Assembly: GCA_029856635.1 (NCBI GenBank)
Contig: JAHKLH010000004.1
Coordinates: 1 to 20,156, forward strand
Length of the DNA: 20,156 bases
Source: Candidatus Njordarchaeota archaeon
GTDB taxonomy: Archaea > Asgardarchaeota > Njordarchaeia > Njordarchaeales > JAHKLH01
Direction: 5' to 3'
Position numbers and translations under genes: made by a program. Below the pieces are notes generated by a model that was not told the origin of the DNA, ran no database searches, and worked only from the letters and a program-made list of their open reading frames with translations. Shown here one piece after another: positions 7,898 through 15,759 of the stretch (positions within the stretch are counted from its first letter, which is position 1; each line of letters starts with the position of its first letter).

Positions 7898-9436
7898 TTG
7901 AGTTTTGAGAAAAAGTGGTTAAAGAATCCAGCAATTGCACAATGGATGTCAGAGATACTTGACATAATAAAGAAAAAATACCCAGCAGCAGATATTGAAG
8001 AAATAGCAAAGAAAGCACAAGAGGGGTTAATTTTAAACCCGTTTCTTCTTGAGAAAGAAAAGGAAGAATGGAAGCGTGCCCTTGCTGGTTTAATACATCT
8101 TGCATATGCTAGATTATTTGATGAGGCATTAGAGGAAGTTTTGGATAAATATAAGGTATCTCATAGTCTTGTTTTTAGAAATATTGCTAGAAAATTACTA
8201 ACGGAATTAATTGGTGCTGAAATAAAATCCATTAATGTTTTATCAAAAATCGCTGTAATGCGTGATTTCATAAAAGAATGTGTCATGCGAATAGTTAAAC
8301 TGATAAGCAAATTTAAGGATCTGAGGATGGATGAAGAAAGAAAGATAATTCTTGATGGATTACTTAGTTTAATCGAATCATTAGAATTTCGCATTAAGGT
8401 TTTTCTGGTGAATCTTTTTGTTTCGGAATTAATTAAAAATAATCTTTTTGATGAAGCAAAAATATTTTCGAGAATTATTGAATTTCATCAGAACGAAATA
8501 TCTACTCTTCCTCCTGAGTCGGATGTTTTATATACCTTTATAGACACATTAGTCTTATACGCAGAATTGATTTTGAAAGAAGGCAAGTTTAAGAAGGTGG
8601 GAAATATATGCAATAAGATCTTAACACTATGCGAGCAATCAACTGATTGCAATCTACAAATAGCGAGGGCCTATACACTTACAATTCTTGCTATGTCCGA
8701 GTATAAACTAGGGGACTTTAACGCAGGGATAAATCATATAAATGAGGCCATTAATATTTTCAAGAAATTAAGCAAAAGAGAAATTCGGTTCGATTATTGG
8801 AGATACATACAGGCACTCTTTGTAAGAGCCTTGATTCTTTATGAGATGGGAGAACTTGAAAAAGCACTTGAATCTATTGAGGAAGGAGAACAAATAATGA
8901 CAGAAAAAATAATCCAAGAAAGACTCGAAGAAGTGACAGATTTTTTCGGAATAAAGGCTAAGATTTTAGCTAAATTAGGTAAAGAGGAAATGGTTTCAGA
9001 TGTGCTTAATGAGCTTGAAACAATTTTAATAAACTACGGTACTAAACGACAGCAATTAAAACTGTTGCTTGTACAAGTTGATGCATCCCTTTTGCTAAAT
9101 AAGAAAGACTTAGCAAAGGAGATATTATCTGAGGGTATGAAAGCATGTCAAGTACTTCTAGATACCGGCATGGAAAATGTGATTCATGCACTTTGCACGT
9201 TTATTATTAAGAAATCAGAGATACTGTTTTATTACGAAAACAAGCTGCATGATGCGCTTGAGCAACTTAAACGTGCAGAAGTATATTGCAGTGGTGATTT
9301 AAGAAAAGGAAAAGAGTATTTTAGGACGCTTCTTATAAATGTTCTAAAGTTAAAAAGCGAGGTTTATCGAAAACTTGGTAAAGAAGATCTTTCTGAAGAG
9401 TGCCGTTTAGAAATAATGAATTTAATTGATTGTTAA
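7898..9436 (+). CDS. Alpha-helical, TPR-like repeat protein of unknown function
   Basis: 512 residues, almost entirely helical, with no membrane segment or signal peptide. The region from about residue 245 to 330 reads as tetratricopeptide-like helix pairs (ARAYTLTILAMSEYKLGDFN, then ALFVRALILYEMGELEKALE), so it is probably a protein-interaction scaffold. Residues 113-190 resemble residues 59-130 of the helical protein at 15760-16452, including a shared Cys in KECVMRIVKLI versus DQCINKILRLI. The start is the TTG at 7898: an in-frame TAA lies directly before it, and the next in-frame ATG would lose 16 residues. The dehydrogenase gene follows after 24 bases and is likely in the same operon. No specific role can be named. 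Confidence 0.8.
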   Translation: MSFEKKWLKNPAIAQWMSEILDIIKKKYPAADIEEIAKKAQEGLILNPFLLEKEKEEWKRALAGLIHLAYARLFDEALEEVLDKYKVSHSLVFRNIARKLLTELIGAEIKSINVLSKIAVMRDFIKECVMRIVKLISKFKDLRMDEERKIILDGLLSLIESLEFRIKVFLVNLFVSELIKNNLFDEAKIFSRIIEFHQNEISTLPPESDVLYTFIDTLVLYAELILKEGKFKKVGNICNKILTLCEQSTDCNLQIARAYTLTILAMSEYKLGDFNAGINHINEAINIFKKLSKREIRFDYWRYIQALFVRALILYEMGELEKALESIEEGEQIMTEKIIQERLEEVTDFFGIKAKILAKLGKEEMVSDVLNELETILINYGTKRQQLKLLLVQVDASLLLNKKDLAKEILSEGMKACQVLLDTGMENVIHALCTFIIKKSEILFYYENKLHDALEQLKRAEVYCSGDLRKGKEYFRTLLINVLKLKSEVYRKLGKEDLSEECRLEIMNLIDC

Positions 9437-9460
9437 TTTTTTAGAATCTGGTGGTTAAGG

Positions 9461-10390
9461 ATGTATCGGATTCTTATAACTGATGAAGTTTCAAATAAAG
9501 CAATTGAGATTTTGAAATCAAAGAAAATGCAAGTTGATTATCAACCTGGCATTTCCAAAGAGGAGCTCATCAAAATTATTCCGAATTATGATGCTATTCT
9601 TGTTAGAAGTAGAACAAAATTATTTAAAGATGTTCTAGAAAAAGCAAGTAAACTCAAAGTGATAGGACGTGTGGGTGTCGGATTAGATAATATTGATGTA
9701 GATTTTGCTAAAAGTAGAGGAATAAAAATTGTTACTGCTGGTGAAGCTACGGCTGATTCTGTTGCAGAGTTAACAATATGCCTGATGATAGCACTTTCAA
9801 GGAAAGTTTTAATTGGAGATGAATTACTTAGACGAGGAATATGGGGAAAAAGCATATGTTTTGGAACACAATTAGCTGGGAAAACGCTAGGAATTATTGG
9901 CGTTGGTAGGATAGGGTCTAGGGTTGCAAGAATTGCATCAGCTATGAAAATGAAAGTATTTGGATATGATATTTCAATGGATCGTATAAAAATGCTTCAA
10001 GAGGAAGGTGTGAATATTTCATATGCTTCACTTGACGACCTTTTAAGAAATTCTGACATAATTTCCATTCACTTACCATTACTTAAGAGTACTCGTGGCT
10101 TCATTAATAAGGAAAGAGTCGAAAAAATGAAGGACGGTGTTCTTCTTATTAATACCGCCAGAATGGAGTTATTTGATTTTGATGCTGTAATTTGGGGTCT
10201 TGAGACCGGCAAAATTGGAGGGTTGGCCGCAGATACAAACTTAAAGCCAGATCATCCATTTGTGAGAAGGCTCTTAGGATTTCCAAATGTAATCTTAACA
10301 CCCCACATAGGAGCACAAACAAAAGAAGGACAAGATCGTGCAGCGATAATTACTGCTACTGAAGTATTAAAGGCACTTGGATTAAGTTAA
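9461..10390 (+). CDS. D-2-hydroxyacid dehydrogenase family protein (SerA-like) with an altered active site
   Basis: Resembles D-3-phosphoglycerate dehydrogenase, the first step of serine synthesis, in the short form without ACT domain (309 residues). Visible: GRVGVGLDNID near 69, the NAD-binding GVGRIG (147-152) with acidic Asp170 after it (FGYD), the substrate Arg234 in INTAR, and the catalytic His282 in TPHIGA. Two departures stand out. INTAR is followed by MELFD instead of the usual GG-(x)-VD. Where the family has DVFxxEP, this protein has DTNLKPDHP, apparently about four residues shorter and without the catalytic Glu. It may be slow, act on another substrate, or have lost catalysis. GGTGG six bases before the ATG is a strong ribosome binding site. 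Confidence 0.87.
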   Translation: MYRILITDEVSNKAIEILKSKKMQVDYQPGISKEELIKIIPNYDAILVRSRTKLFKDVLEKASKLKVIGRVGVGLDNIDVDFAKSRGIKIVTAGEATADSVAELTICLMIALSRKVLIGDELLRRGIWGKSICFGTQLAGKTLGIIGVGRIGSRVARIASAMKMKVFGYDISMDRIKMLQEEGVNISYASLDDLLRNSDIISIHLPLLKSTRGFINKERVEKMKDGVLLINTARMELFDFDAVIWGLETGKIGGLAADTNLKPDHPFVRRLLGFPNVILTPHIGAQTKEGQDRAAIITATEVLKALGLS

Positions 10391-10505
10391 AGGGGTTTAA
10401 GAATTATTTCAAGAAGAAGATTTGGATGCAAATACTTTTGGTTATTTCAAATAATTTTGTTCATGTGTAATATTTTAAAGACGATCCAATATTTGATGGA
10501 GTAAA

Positions 10506-11243
10506 ATGAAAGTCAAAATTTTTTGGCTACCGGGGTATAATCTCTGGAATTCTTTCATTACTGCCATTTTACTATTACGGAGTGCTCATTAAAGCAGTGC
10601 TCGAATCAATACTTGCTGGTGGTATAATATCAACTCTTGAAAAGATAATCGGAGAAGCTCTCCTAAATTTCTCCTTATGCATTGTGACAGCATTATTATT
10701 TATATTCCTAGCGACGGGTCTAGTCATTAGAAGTGAAAAATATAAGGAAGTACGAGGTGTATTTTCTTTTATGCATGCAATAGCTATTTCTCTTGGAATG
10801 ATACTACTTGGAATATCAATATTTTCGTATTATGCTATGTCATAGGACTTGGATTACTTGGCATGGAGGAAGTTTTTGTGAGGCATGGTCCAACGAAGCT
10901 GCCACATGGTCCATTTTTGCTACATTTCTTCTTGGAATATTTGGAACCAGCTTTGGAATTAAATTACTAAGACACTTTAAGAATCCAACTTCACGTAACA
11001 TGCTAGGAGGGATCGCTGCATTTTTGTACATTATATCTGGATTCATATTCATTCATAGTTTATTATATACTAATCATAGCATCTCTTGGGGGCGGTGTAT
11101 CAATAATAATAGTTCCAATAGCGATTGACAGTACTGCTAGAATTCAATTCTATGTTAATATTATGGATATCTTGAGTTTTATGTTGCCATTATTTGGAAT
11201 AGCTCACATTCTAGTATCTCGCCCTCTAATATTTGAGTCATAG
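10506..11243 (+). pseudogene. Decayed multi-pass membrane protein gene (several frameshifts)
   Basis: Membrane-protein-like sequence continues across three reading frames. From the ATG at 10506, frame is lost in an A4-T6 run. It goes on as GYRGIISGILSLLPFYYYG and long hydrophobic segments to a stop at 10843. The next frame gives VIGLGLLGMEEVFVRHGP, the next ATFLLGIFGTSFGIKLL through FLYIISGFIFIHSLL, and the last YILIIASLGGGVSIIIVPIA and FMLPLFGIAHILVSRP to the stop at 11241. At least four indels are needed to join them. Large neighbouring genes are intact, so poor sequence quality is an unlikely cause. The family is not recognised. Confidence 0.7.
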
Positions 11244-11300
11244 TTCAAGAAAATTAATTTCATTTAAAATTTATTTTCACACTCCTCTAGTGCATGTTTC

Positions 11301-11308
11301 TATAAAAA
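11301..11308 (+). promoter_or_regulatory. Putative TATA box for the nrdD-nrdG operon
   Basis: TATAAAAA stands in the 193-base gap before nrdD, predicting a transcript start near 11330 and a leader of about 105 bases. The leader is long for an archaeon; a second, closer promoter is possible. Confidence 0.35.
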
Positions 11309-11436
11309 TGGCAATTATCTTCAATATTAAAGATTTTGCACTATTTGAAAATATTAATTATGGAATACCATGGGAATAGTAGCATATTTCATAAACACAT
11401 TAGTGGAAGAGGCGAAATTTTATTTGGGAGATATTA

Positions 11437-13290
11437 ATGGAAGATATTACTAAGATTGAAAAAGAATACACGAAAGACTGGGAAAGAAAAGAAAATGCTA
11501 ACGTAAACACGTCCTTCGGGGCGTTTATTGGATTTGTTTTGAATAAATTTTTGAAAAAACCAGAAGTAATTTCAAAATATTTTCCACCAGAAGCAGTAAA
11601 AATGCATTTTAATGGCGATATTCATATTCACAAACTGCCTTTTTCTCTTTGGATCCCATATTGTGCTGGATGGTCATATTCGAAAATATTGATACAAGGA
11701 TTAGTTACACCAACCATGATATCAAGACCCGCAAAACATTTTGATTCTGCAGTTTCTCATTTGATAAATTTCTTTTTCCTAGCCGCTCAAGAATGGACGG
11801 GAGCGCAAGCTATTTCTGCATTTGATCTTCATGTTGCTCCTTTTATTAGGCATGATAATCTTAGTTATAGAGAAGTTAAACAAGGACTACAGAAAATGTT
11901 GTTTGAGCTAAATTATCCAAGCAGAATGGGTTATCAATCCCCATTCACTAACATTACTCTTGTTCTCGACACAGTAAAGGATATGCTAAATATGCCTGCA
12001 ATAGTTGGTGGCAAATATGTCGGTACATTTGGAGATTATATTGATGAAGCATTATTGGTCAATAAAGCATTACTCGAACTTTATCTTGAGGGAGATGCCA
12101 AAGGGAAACCATTCACATTTCCTATAATCACATTGATGGTAACCAGAAGTTTTGATTGGAATGGATCAAAATGGGGAGAATTAAGTGATCTCATTTTCAG
12201 CTTAGCGGCTAGGAGGGGTAGTATTTATTTTCTAAATGGATATGCTACTAATGTAGAAGCACTGTACGCAATGTGTTGTCGATTAACCATAGATATTTCA
12301 AAATTAGCTGCACACGTGGCAAATGGAGGTAGTATTAGTCCCGGACTTAGGGGTTTATGGGCAATACCAGATGCAACGGGTAGTATAGGTGTGATTACAA
12401 TCAATCTACCAAGACTTGCGTATTTAAGTGGTGGAAATTACGAAAAATTAGAGGACTTGTTGTTAACGAGATTAGAAATTGCACGGGAAGTTTTGAAAGT
12501 AATGAGAAAGAGATATTACAAGAGTCTGGAGCAAGGACTTATGCCAATCACAAGAAGATATCTAGGTACATTTGCGAATCATTATTCAACAATAGGTATT
12601 ATTGGTTTACCAGAGGCGGCAGCTAACTTTATGAGTACAATGAATTTATGGAATAGCGTTGAAAAAGCACAAAGCGCACTAATGTTTATGAAGAGAGTGC
12701 TTAGATTTATCAAAAAAGTTTGTGCAGAATTTGAGGAAGAGGATGGTATTTTCTATAATGTTGAGGAAGTTCCTGGAGAAAGCACTGCTTATCGTCTTGC
12801 AATGTTAGATCGAAAAATGTTTGGAGATAAGATGATCATTCCAGAATTTAATGGAATTCCGTTTTATTCAAACAGTATTGTTCCCTATTATGTTGATGTG
12901 CCTATTCAGTTGCGGGCAATGTGGGAAGGTGAAGTTCAAGAGGAGTTTACGGGAGGCGTGATAATGCATTTATTCCTACATGAGCCCCCTGATCCCATAG
13001 CTTTAAAGAAGTTTGTGAGGAATATTTTGGAGAGAACAAAACTTGTTTACTTATCTATAACTCCAACAATATCAGTTTGCTCAAGATGCGGTTATTGGCA
13101 AGTTGGAATTCTAAGTAAATGTCCTAAATGTGGCTCTCCAAGAATTGAAATCTGGTCAAGGGTTGTTGGATATTACCGACCGATTCACACCTATAATGTT
13201 GGAAGAAGAGCGGAATTTATGACAAGAGTACATTATGGTGGTGGATTTACAATTAAACCTTCAGATGTCATCGAGTGGAGTGCAGATTGA
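11437..13290 (+). CDS. nrdD: Anaerobic (class III) ribonucleoside-triphosphate reductase
   Basis: Glycyl-radical enzyme that reduces ribonucleotides to deoxyribonucleotides without oxygen. Seen: active-site Cys76 in PYCAGW and Cys281 in MCCR, the family motif GKPFTFPI (223-230), a C-terminal zinc ribbon with Cys548, Cys551, Cys562 and Cys565, and the radical-bearing Gly578 in SRVVGYY. At 617 residues it lacks the N-terminal ATP-cone present in many NrdD proteins, so that allosteric site is absent. GGGAG six bases before the ATG supports the start. The stop overlaps the start of nrdG, which makes the radical, so the two are translationally coupled. Confidence 0.95.
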   Translation: MEDITKIEKEYTKDWERKENANVNTSFGAFIGFVLNKFLKKPEVISKYFPPEAVKMHFNGDIHIHKLPFSLWIPYCAGWSYSKILIQGLVTPTMISRPAKHFDSAVSHLINFFFLAAQEWTGAQAISAFDLHVAPFIRHDNLSYREVKQGLQKMLFELNYPSRMGYQSPFTNITLVLDTVKDMLNMPAIVGGKYVGTFGDYIDEALLVNKALLELYLEGDAKGKPFTFPIITLMVTRSFDWNGSKWGELSDLIFSLAARRGSIYFLNGYATNVEALYAMCCRLTIDISKLAAHVANGGSISPGLRGLWAIPDATGSIGVITINLPRLAYLSGGNYEKLEDLLLTRLEIAREVLKVMRKRYYKSLEQGLMPITRRYLGTFANHYSTIGIIGLPEAAANFMSTMNLWNSVEKAQSALMFMKRVLRFIKKVCAEFEEEDGIFYNVEEVPGESTAYRLAMLDRKMFGDKMIIPEFNGIPFYSNSIVPYYVDVPIQLRAMWEGEVQEEFTGGVIMHLFLHEPPDPIALKKFVRNILERTKLVYLSITPTISVCSRCGYWQVGILSKCPKCGSPRIEIWSRVVGYYRPIHTYNVGRRAEFMTRVHYGGGFTIKPSDVIEWSAD

Positions 13291-14048
13291 AAATTTATAT
13301 TGCAGAAATAAAGCATTTATCCTTAGTTGATATCATTGGAGAGCCTTGCGCAGTCGTTTGGTTATCTTTCTGTAATTTTAATTGTCCTTGGTGCTTTGAT
13401 AAACCAATTATAAAAGGGGAAAATGCTAAAGAAATGAATATAAAAGAAGTTATAGATATGTTAAAGCCAGCAAGAATGTTAGTAGAGTATGTTCACATAG
13501 TTGGTGGAGAACCAACTGTACAAAGTGATGCATTGATTGAACTGCTTAAAAAATGTAAAAAACTTGGATTCAAATGCTCAATTGCCACAAATGGTTCCAA
13601 ACCAGAAGTATTAAGAAAGCTTATTAATCAGAATCTTTTAGACCATGTAGCATTTGATTTTAAAGCACCTTTTTCAAAACCCAAGAAATATCTACATGTG
13701 ATTGGTTTAAAAAATAGAGAAATTATTGATAAAATTCAAGAAAGCTTAGAAATTATAATTAAAAATGTGCCTTTTTGCGAGATACGGACAACATATATAC
13801 CAGATCTTACTGCCGAGGATATTCTCGAAATAGCTGAGACTCTTGCTAAATTAAAGAAGGATGCAAAAGGGCGTGTTGTTTATGTACTTCAACAGTTTCA
13901 ACCTACTGAAACAGTGCTTAGCAAGGAGTACACAAAGTTTAAAAGAACTCCATTACAAGAACTTATATCAACTGCAAAAAAAGTGAAAGAATTGTTTAAT
14001 TTAGAGGTGTACGTAAGAGCATTAGAAATTGGGGTTCAAAAAATTTAA
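13287..14048 (+). CDS. nrdG: Anaerobic ribonucleotide reductase-activating radical SAM protein
   Basis: Generates the glycyl radical on NrdD using S-adenosylmethionine and a [4Fe-4S] cluster. The cluster motif CX3CX2C (SFCNFNCPWCF, Cys29, Cys33, Cys36) and the SAM-binding VGGEPT are clear. The length of 253 residues is longer than the compact bacterial NrdG and typical of archaeal activases; the C-terminal part continues the TIM-barrel fold. I prefer the TTG at 13287, which overlaps the nrdD stop as TTGA and has GGAGTG just upstream; the GTG at 13275 in the same frame would use up that ribosome binding site. It is coupled to nrdD by the overlap. Confidence 0.92.
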   Translation: MKIYIAEIKHLSLVDIIGEPCAVVWLSFCNFNCPWCFDKPIIKGENAKEMNIKEVIDMLKPARMLVEYVHIVGGEPTVQSDALIELLKKCKKLGFKCSIATNGSKPEVLRKLINQNLLDHVAFDFKAPFSKPKKYLHVIGLKNREIIDKIQESLEIIIKNVPFCEIRTTYIPDLTAEDILEIAETLAKLKKDAKGRVVYVLQQFQPTETVLSKEYTKFKRTPLQELISTAKKVKELFNLEVYVRALEIGVQKI

Positions 14049-14089
14049 TTGCATGTTATCTTCCATTATTTGGTCTGATATTGAGAAGG

Positions 14090-14920
14090 AAATTTTTCTT
14101 CAGATATTCGTCGCGATTCGAGATGTTCTCCATGACAGTATTTGGTTCATTAAGTGTATTATGGATCCCACGTACTGTTTTTACTTTTCTTTCTTTTTCT
14201 CGTAAATAAGTGCACGTCTGTTTTCAGTCGAATATGAAGGAATTTCACCTGAAAACTATGTTCAAATAACTCTTTACGACTTTTACGTGTGTGGTATTCC
14301 CTACATAGTTATGGTATGATTCTTCTTTTAATTATCCCAGCCCTCACATACATGAAATCCTTTAGGGAAGTTCAGTATAGTACATTCTGGTTAATATACA
14401 ATATATTTCCTAAGATTAATAGTGATCGTAACATCAATTTTGTTCATAATAAATGGATTTCTGATGATATTTAAACCAAGTATTTTGTGGAGTATTATTA
14501 TCGTGCAATAAACACACTTTATACGGAATTATATCCAGATGGTTTATACAAAGCAATAATATTCTTTGAGCGCGGAAAGAGATTGCTTTTATCCAGTTGG
14601 GCCTATATCTTTTTACACTTAGTTTATGTTTTGCAATCTTTGGTTTCTTGTTATCTTTCTACTTAACGAATTGGGGAGATGAGAATGGAATAATTGGTGG
14701 AGTTTTACTTGGGGAGTAGGTTCACTATTCCTAGCAGCATTCTCACTGTTTTTCCTTGCCTCCCTTGCGACATTAGGATTAGCATTACTAGCAGTAGGAT
14801 TTTTTAAATGTTTACAAGTATGAGACAGAAGTAAATACGATGATTAAGAAAATAGAACGGAAAGTAAGTGAAATTTTTGAGAAACCAAAACCTACCCTTA
14901 GACAGATAACTGAATTTTAA
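14090..14920 (+). pseudogene. Decayed membrane protein gene downstream of nrdG
   Basis: Hydrophobic protein sequence is scattered over all frames between nrdG and uS9. Pieces are FEMFSMTVFGSLSVLWIP, then ISARLFSVEYEGISPENY, YGMILLLIIPALTYMKSF, LRLIVIVTSILFIINGFLMI, LYLFTLSLCFAIFGFLLSFY with NWGDENGIIGGVLL, SLFLAAFSLFFLASLATLGL, and a charged tail MIKKIERKVSEIFEKPKPTL ending at the stop at 14918. The order reads like one multi-pass membrane protein with a cytoplasmic tail, broken by about six frameshifts or stops. The left boundary is uncertain; the part before 14205 may be a separate remnant. Confidence 0.6.
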
Positions 14921-14986
14921 CGAGCTAAAGACAGCATGTGCACAAATATCAAGTGCAATGAAAAATTTTCATGTTTAAAGATAATA

Positions 14987-14995
14987 TTTTTAATA
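14987..14995 (+). promoter_or_regulatory. Putative TATA box for uS9
   Basis: TTTTTAATA lies about 45-50 bases before the GTG at 15039, placing the transcript start near 15015-15020. This gives uS9 its own short leader that includes GGTGA. Confidence 0.4.
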
Positions 14996-15028
14996 GTGAT
15001 GTAGTTTTAGTATCTATCAAGGAATCAA

Positions 15029-15033
15029 GGTGA
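15029..15033 (+). promoter_or_regulatory. Ribosome binding site that decides the uS9 start
   Basis: GGTGA ends five bases before the GTG at 15039. The alternative in-frame GTG at 15030 lies inside this sequence and so is unlikely to be the start. Confidence 0.65.
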
Positions 15034-15038
15034 TTTAT

Positions 15039-15551
15039 GTGTCAGAGAAATCAATAGAGAAGGAAAAAATTGAGATACCAGAACACTTAAAACACGTAGT
15101 TGGAATTTTGCCAGAGGAACAAATAAAACTATTAGCAAAATTGTCAGTTCCTAAAAAAGCAGAATTAGGTTGGGCGCGAGTTAAAACGGCAGTAGCCCGT
15201 GCTGTTGTAACACCAGGAAAGGGAATTGTTAGAATAAATGGAAGAAGACTTGAAGCAATAGAAAATCCATGGGTACGAATGATAATTGAGGAACCATTAA
15301 TTTTAATAGGACCCTTGCGATATTTAGTCAATATAAATGTTAAAGTTGAAGGGGGCGGAGTTGTGGGACGAGCTAGAGCCGTGCGTTCCGCAATAGCTAA
15401 AGCGTTAGTAAAATTCTTTGAAAGTGAAACACTTAAAAAGATATTCAGAGCTTATGATAGATATCTTCTAGTGGACGATCCTAGGATGAAAGAACCAAAG
15501 AAATTTGGTGGACCAGGGGCTCGTGCAAGGTTTCAAACTTCCTATCGTTAG
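15039..15551 (+). CDS. rps9: 30S ribosomal protein uS9 (S9) with N-terminal extension
   Basis: Small-subunit head protein whose C-terminal tail reaches the P-site tRNA. The core is clear: VKTAVARAVVTPGKGIVRIN, then GGGVVGRARAVRSAIAKALV, and the C-terminus DDPRMKEPKKFGGPGARARF ending QTSYR, where most homologues end in QKSYR or QKSKR. The core begins near residue 48. About 45 residues before it (SEKSIEKEKIEIPEHLKHVV onward) form a charged, helical extension that typical 130-140 residue archaeal S9 proteins lack. The start is the GTG at 15039 because of GGTGA at 15029-15033. No L13, L18e or RpoN gene accompanies it here, unlike common archaeal clusters. Confidence 0.95.
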   Translation: MSEKSIEKEKIEIPEHLKHVVGILPEEQIKLLAKLSVPKKAELGWARVKTAVARAVVTPGKGIVRINGRRLEAIENPWVRMIIEEPLILIGPLRYLVNINVKVEGGGVVGRARAVRSAIAKALVKFFESETLKKIFRAYDRYLLVDDPRMKEPKKFGGPGARARFQTSYR

Positions 15552-15606
15552 GAATCCCTCTTTAATCAAAATTTTACTTTTAGTAGAAGGATTTTATCAA
15601 ATTATC

Positions 15607-15667
15607 AGCAAATCAGAGGTGGTACACATCCTCAGTCCTTCAGTCGGCAAGTCCTTCATCATCCAAG
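15607..15667 (-). ncRNA. Box C/D guide sRNA (2'-O-methylation guide), predicted
   Basis: On the minus strand the full archaeal C/D arrangement is present: box C ATGATGA (15656-15662), a 12-base guide AGGACTTGCCGA (15644-15655), box D' CTGA (15640-15643), a 4-base spacer, box C' CTGAGGA (15629-15635), a second 12-base guide TGTGTACCACCT (15617-15628), and box D CTGA (15613-15616). Two guides of equal length and the short D'-C' spacer are what the family shows. A TATA-like TTTTAAAAA about 24 bases upstream (15685-15693) fits the start. By the D+5 rule the D' guide would direct methylation of the C in UCGGCAAGU, a sequence that, from memory, occurs in archaeal 23S rRNA; this needs checking. Exact RNA ends are approximate. 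Confidence 0.72.
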
Positions 15668-15684
15668 AAAAAAATATTAAATTC

Positions 15685-15693
15685 TTTTTAAAA
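15685..15693 (-). promoter_or_regulatory. TATA-like element for the C/D sRNA
   Basis: The minus strand reads TTTTAAAAA, about 24 bases from the predicted 5' end of the guide RNA near 15665, the normal archaeal spacing. Confidence 0.45.
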
Positions 15694-15759
15694 GCAGAAG
15701 TTTATTATTTACTTTGCCTTTCAGCAGCTTTAACACGCATTGTCTGATTTGTGAGCTGC

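Noticed and set aside
7882..7908. ATG upstream of the TPR-like gene as its start
   Set aside because: It is in another frame and stops after eight codons, so it cannot begin the gene without a frameshift.
11333..11340. TTTTGCAC block resembling the element's end
   Set aside because: The preceding bases do not match CGCTCA and no inverted partner lies within 250 bases.
11370..11453. 27-codon frame overlapping the nrdD start
   Set aside because: No ribosome binding site and no recognisable peptide; the GGGAG within it serves nrdD.
14938..14958. GTGCACAAATATCAAGTGC, similar to an element end
   Set aside because: Short match without a partner end or the internal motif; probably chance or an unrecognisable relic.
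15505..15747. 80-codon rightward open frame overlapping the end of uS9
   Set aside because: It starts inside uS9 in another frame, has no ribosome binding site and covers the antisense C/D RNA; composition is not protein-like.
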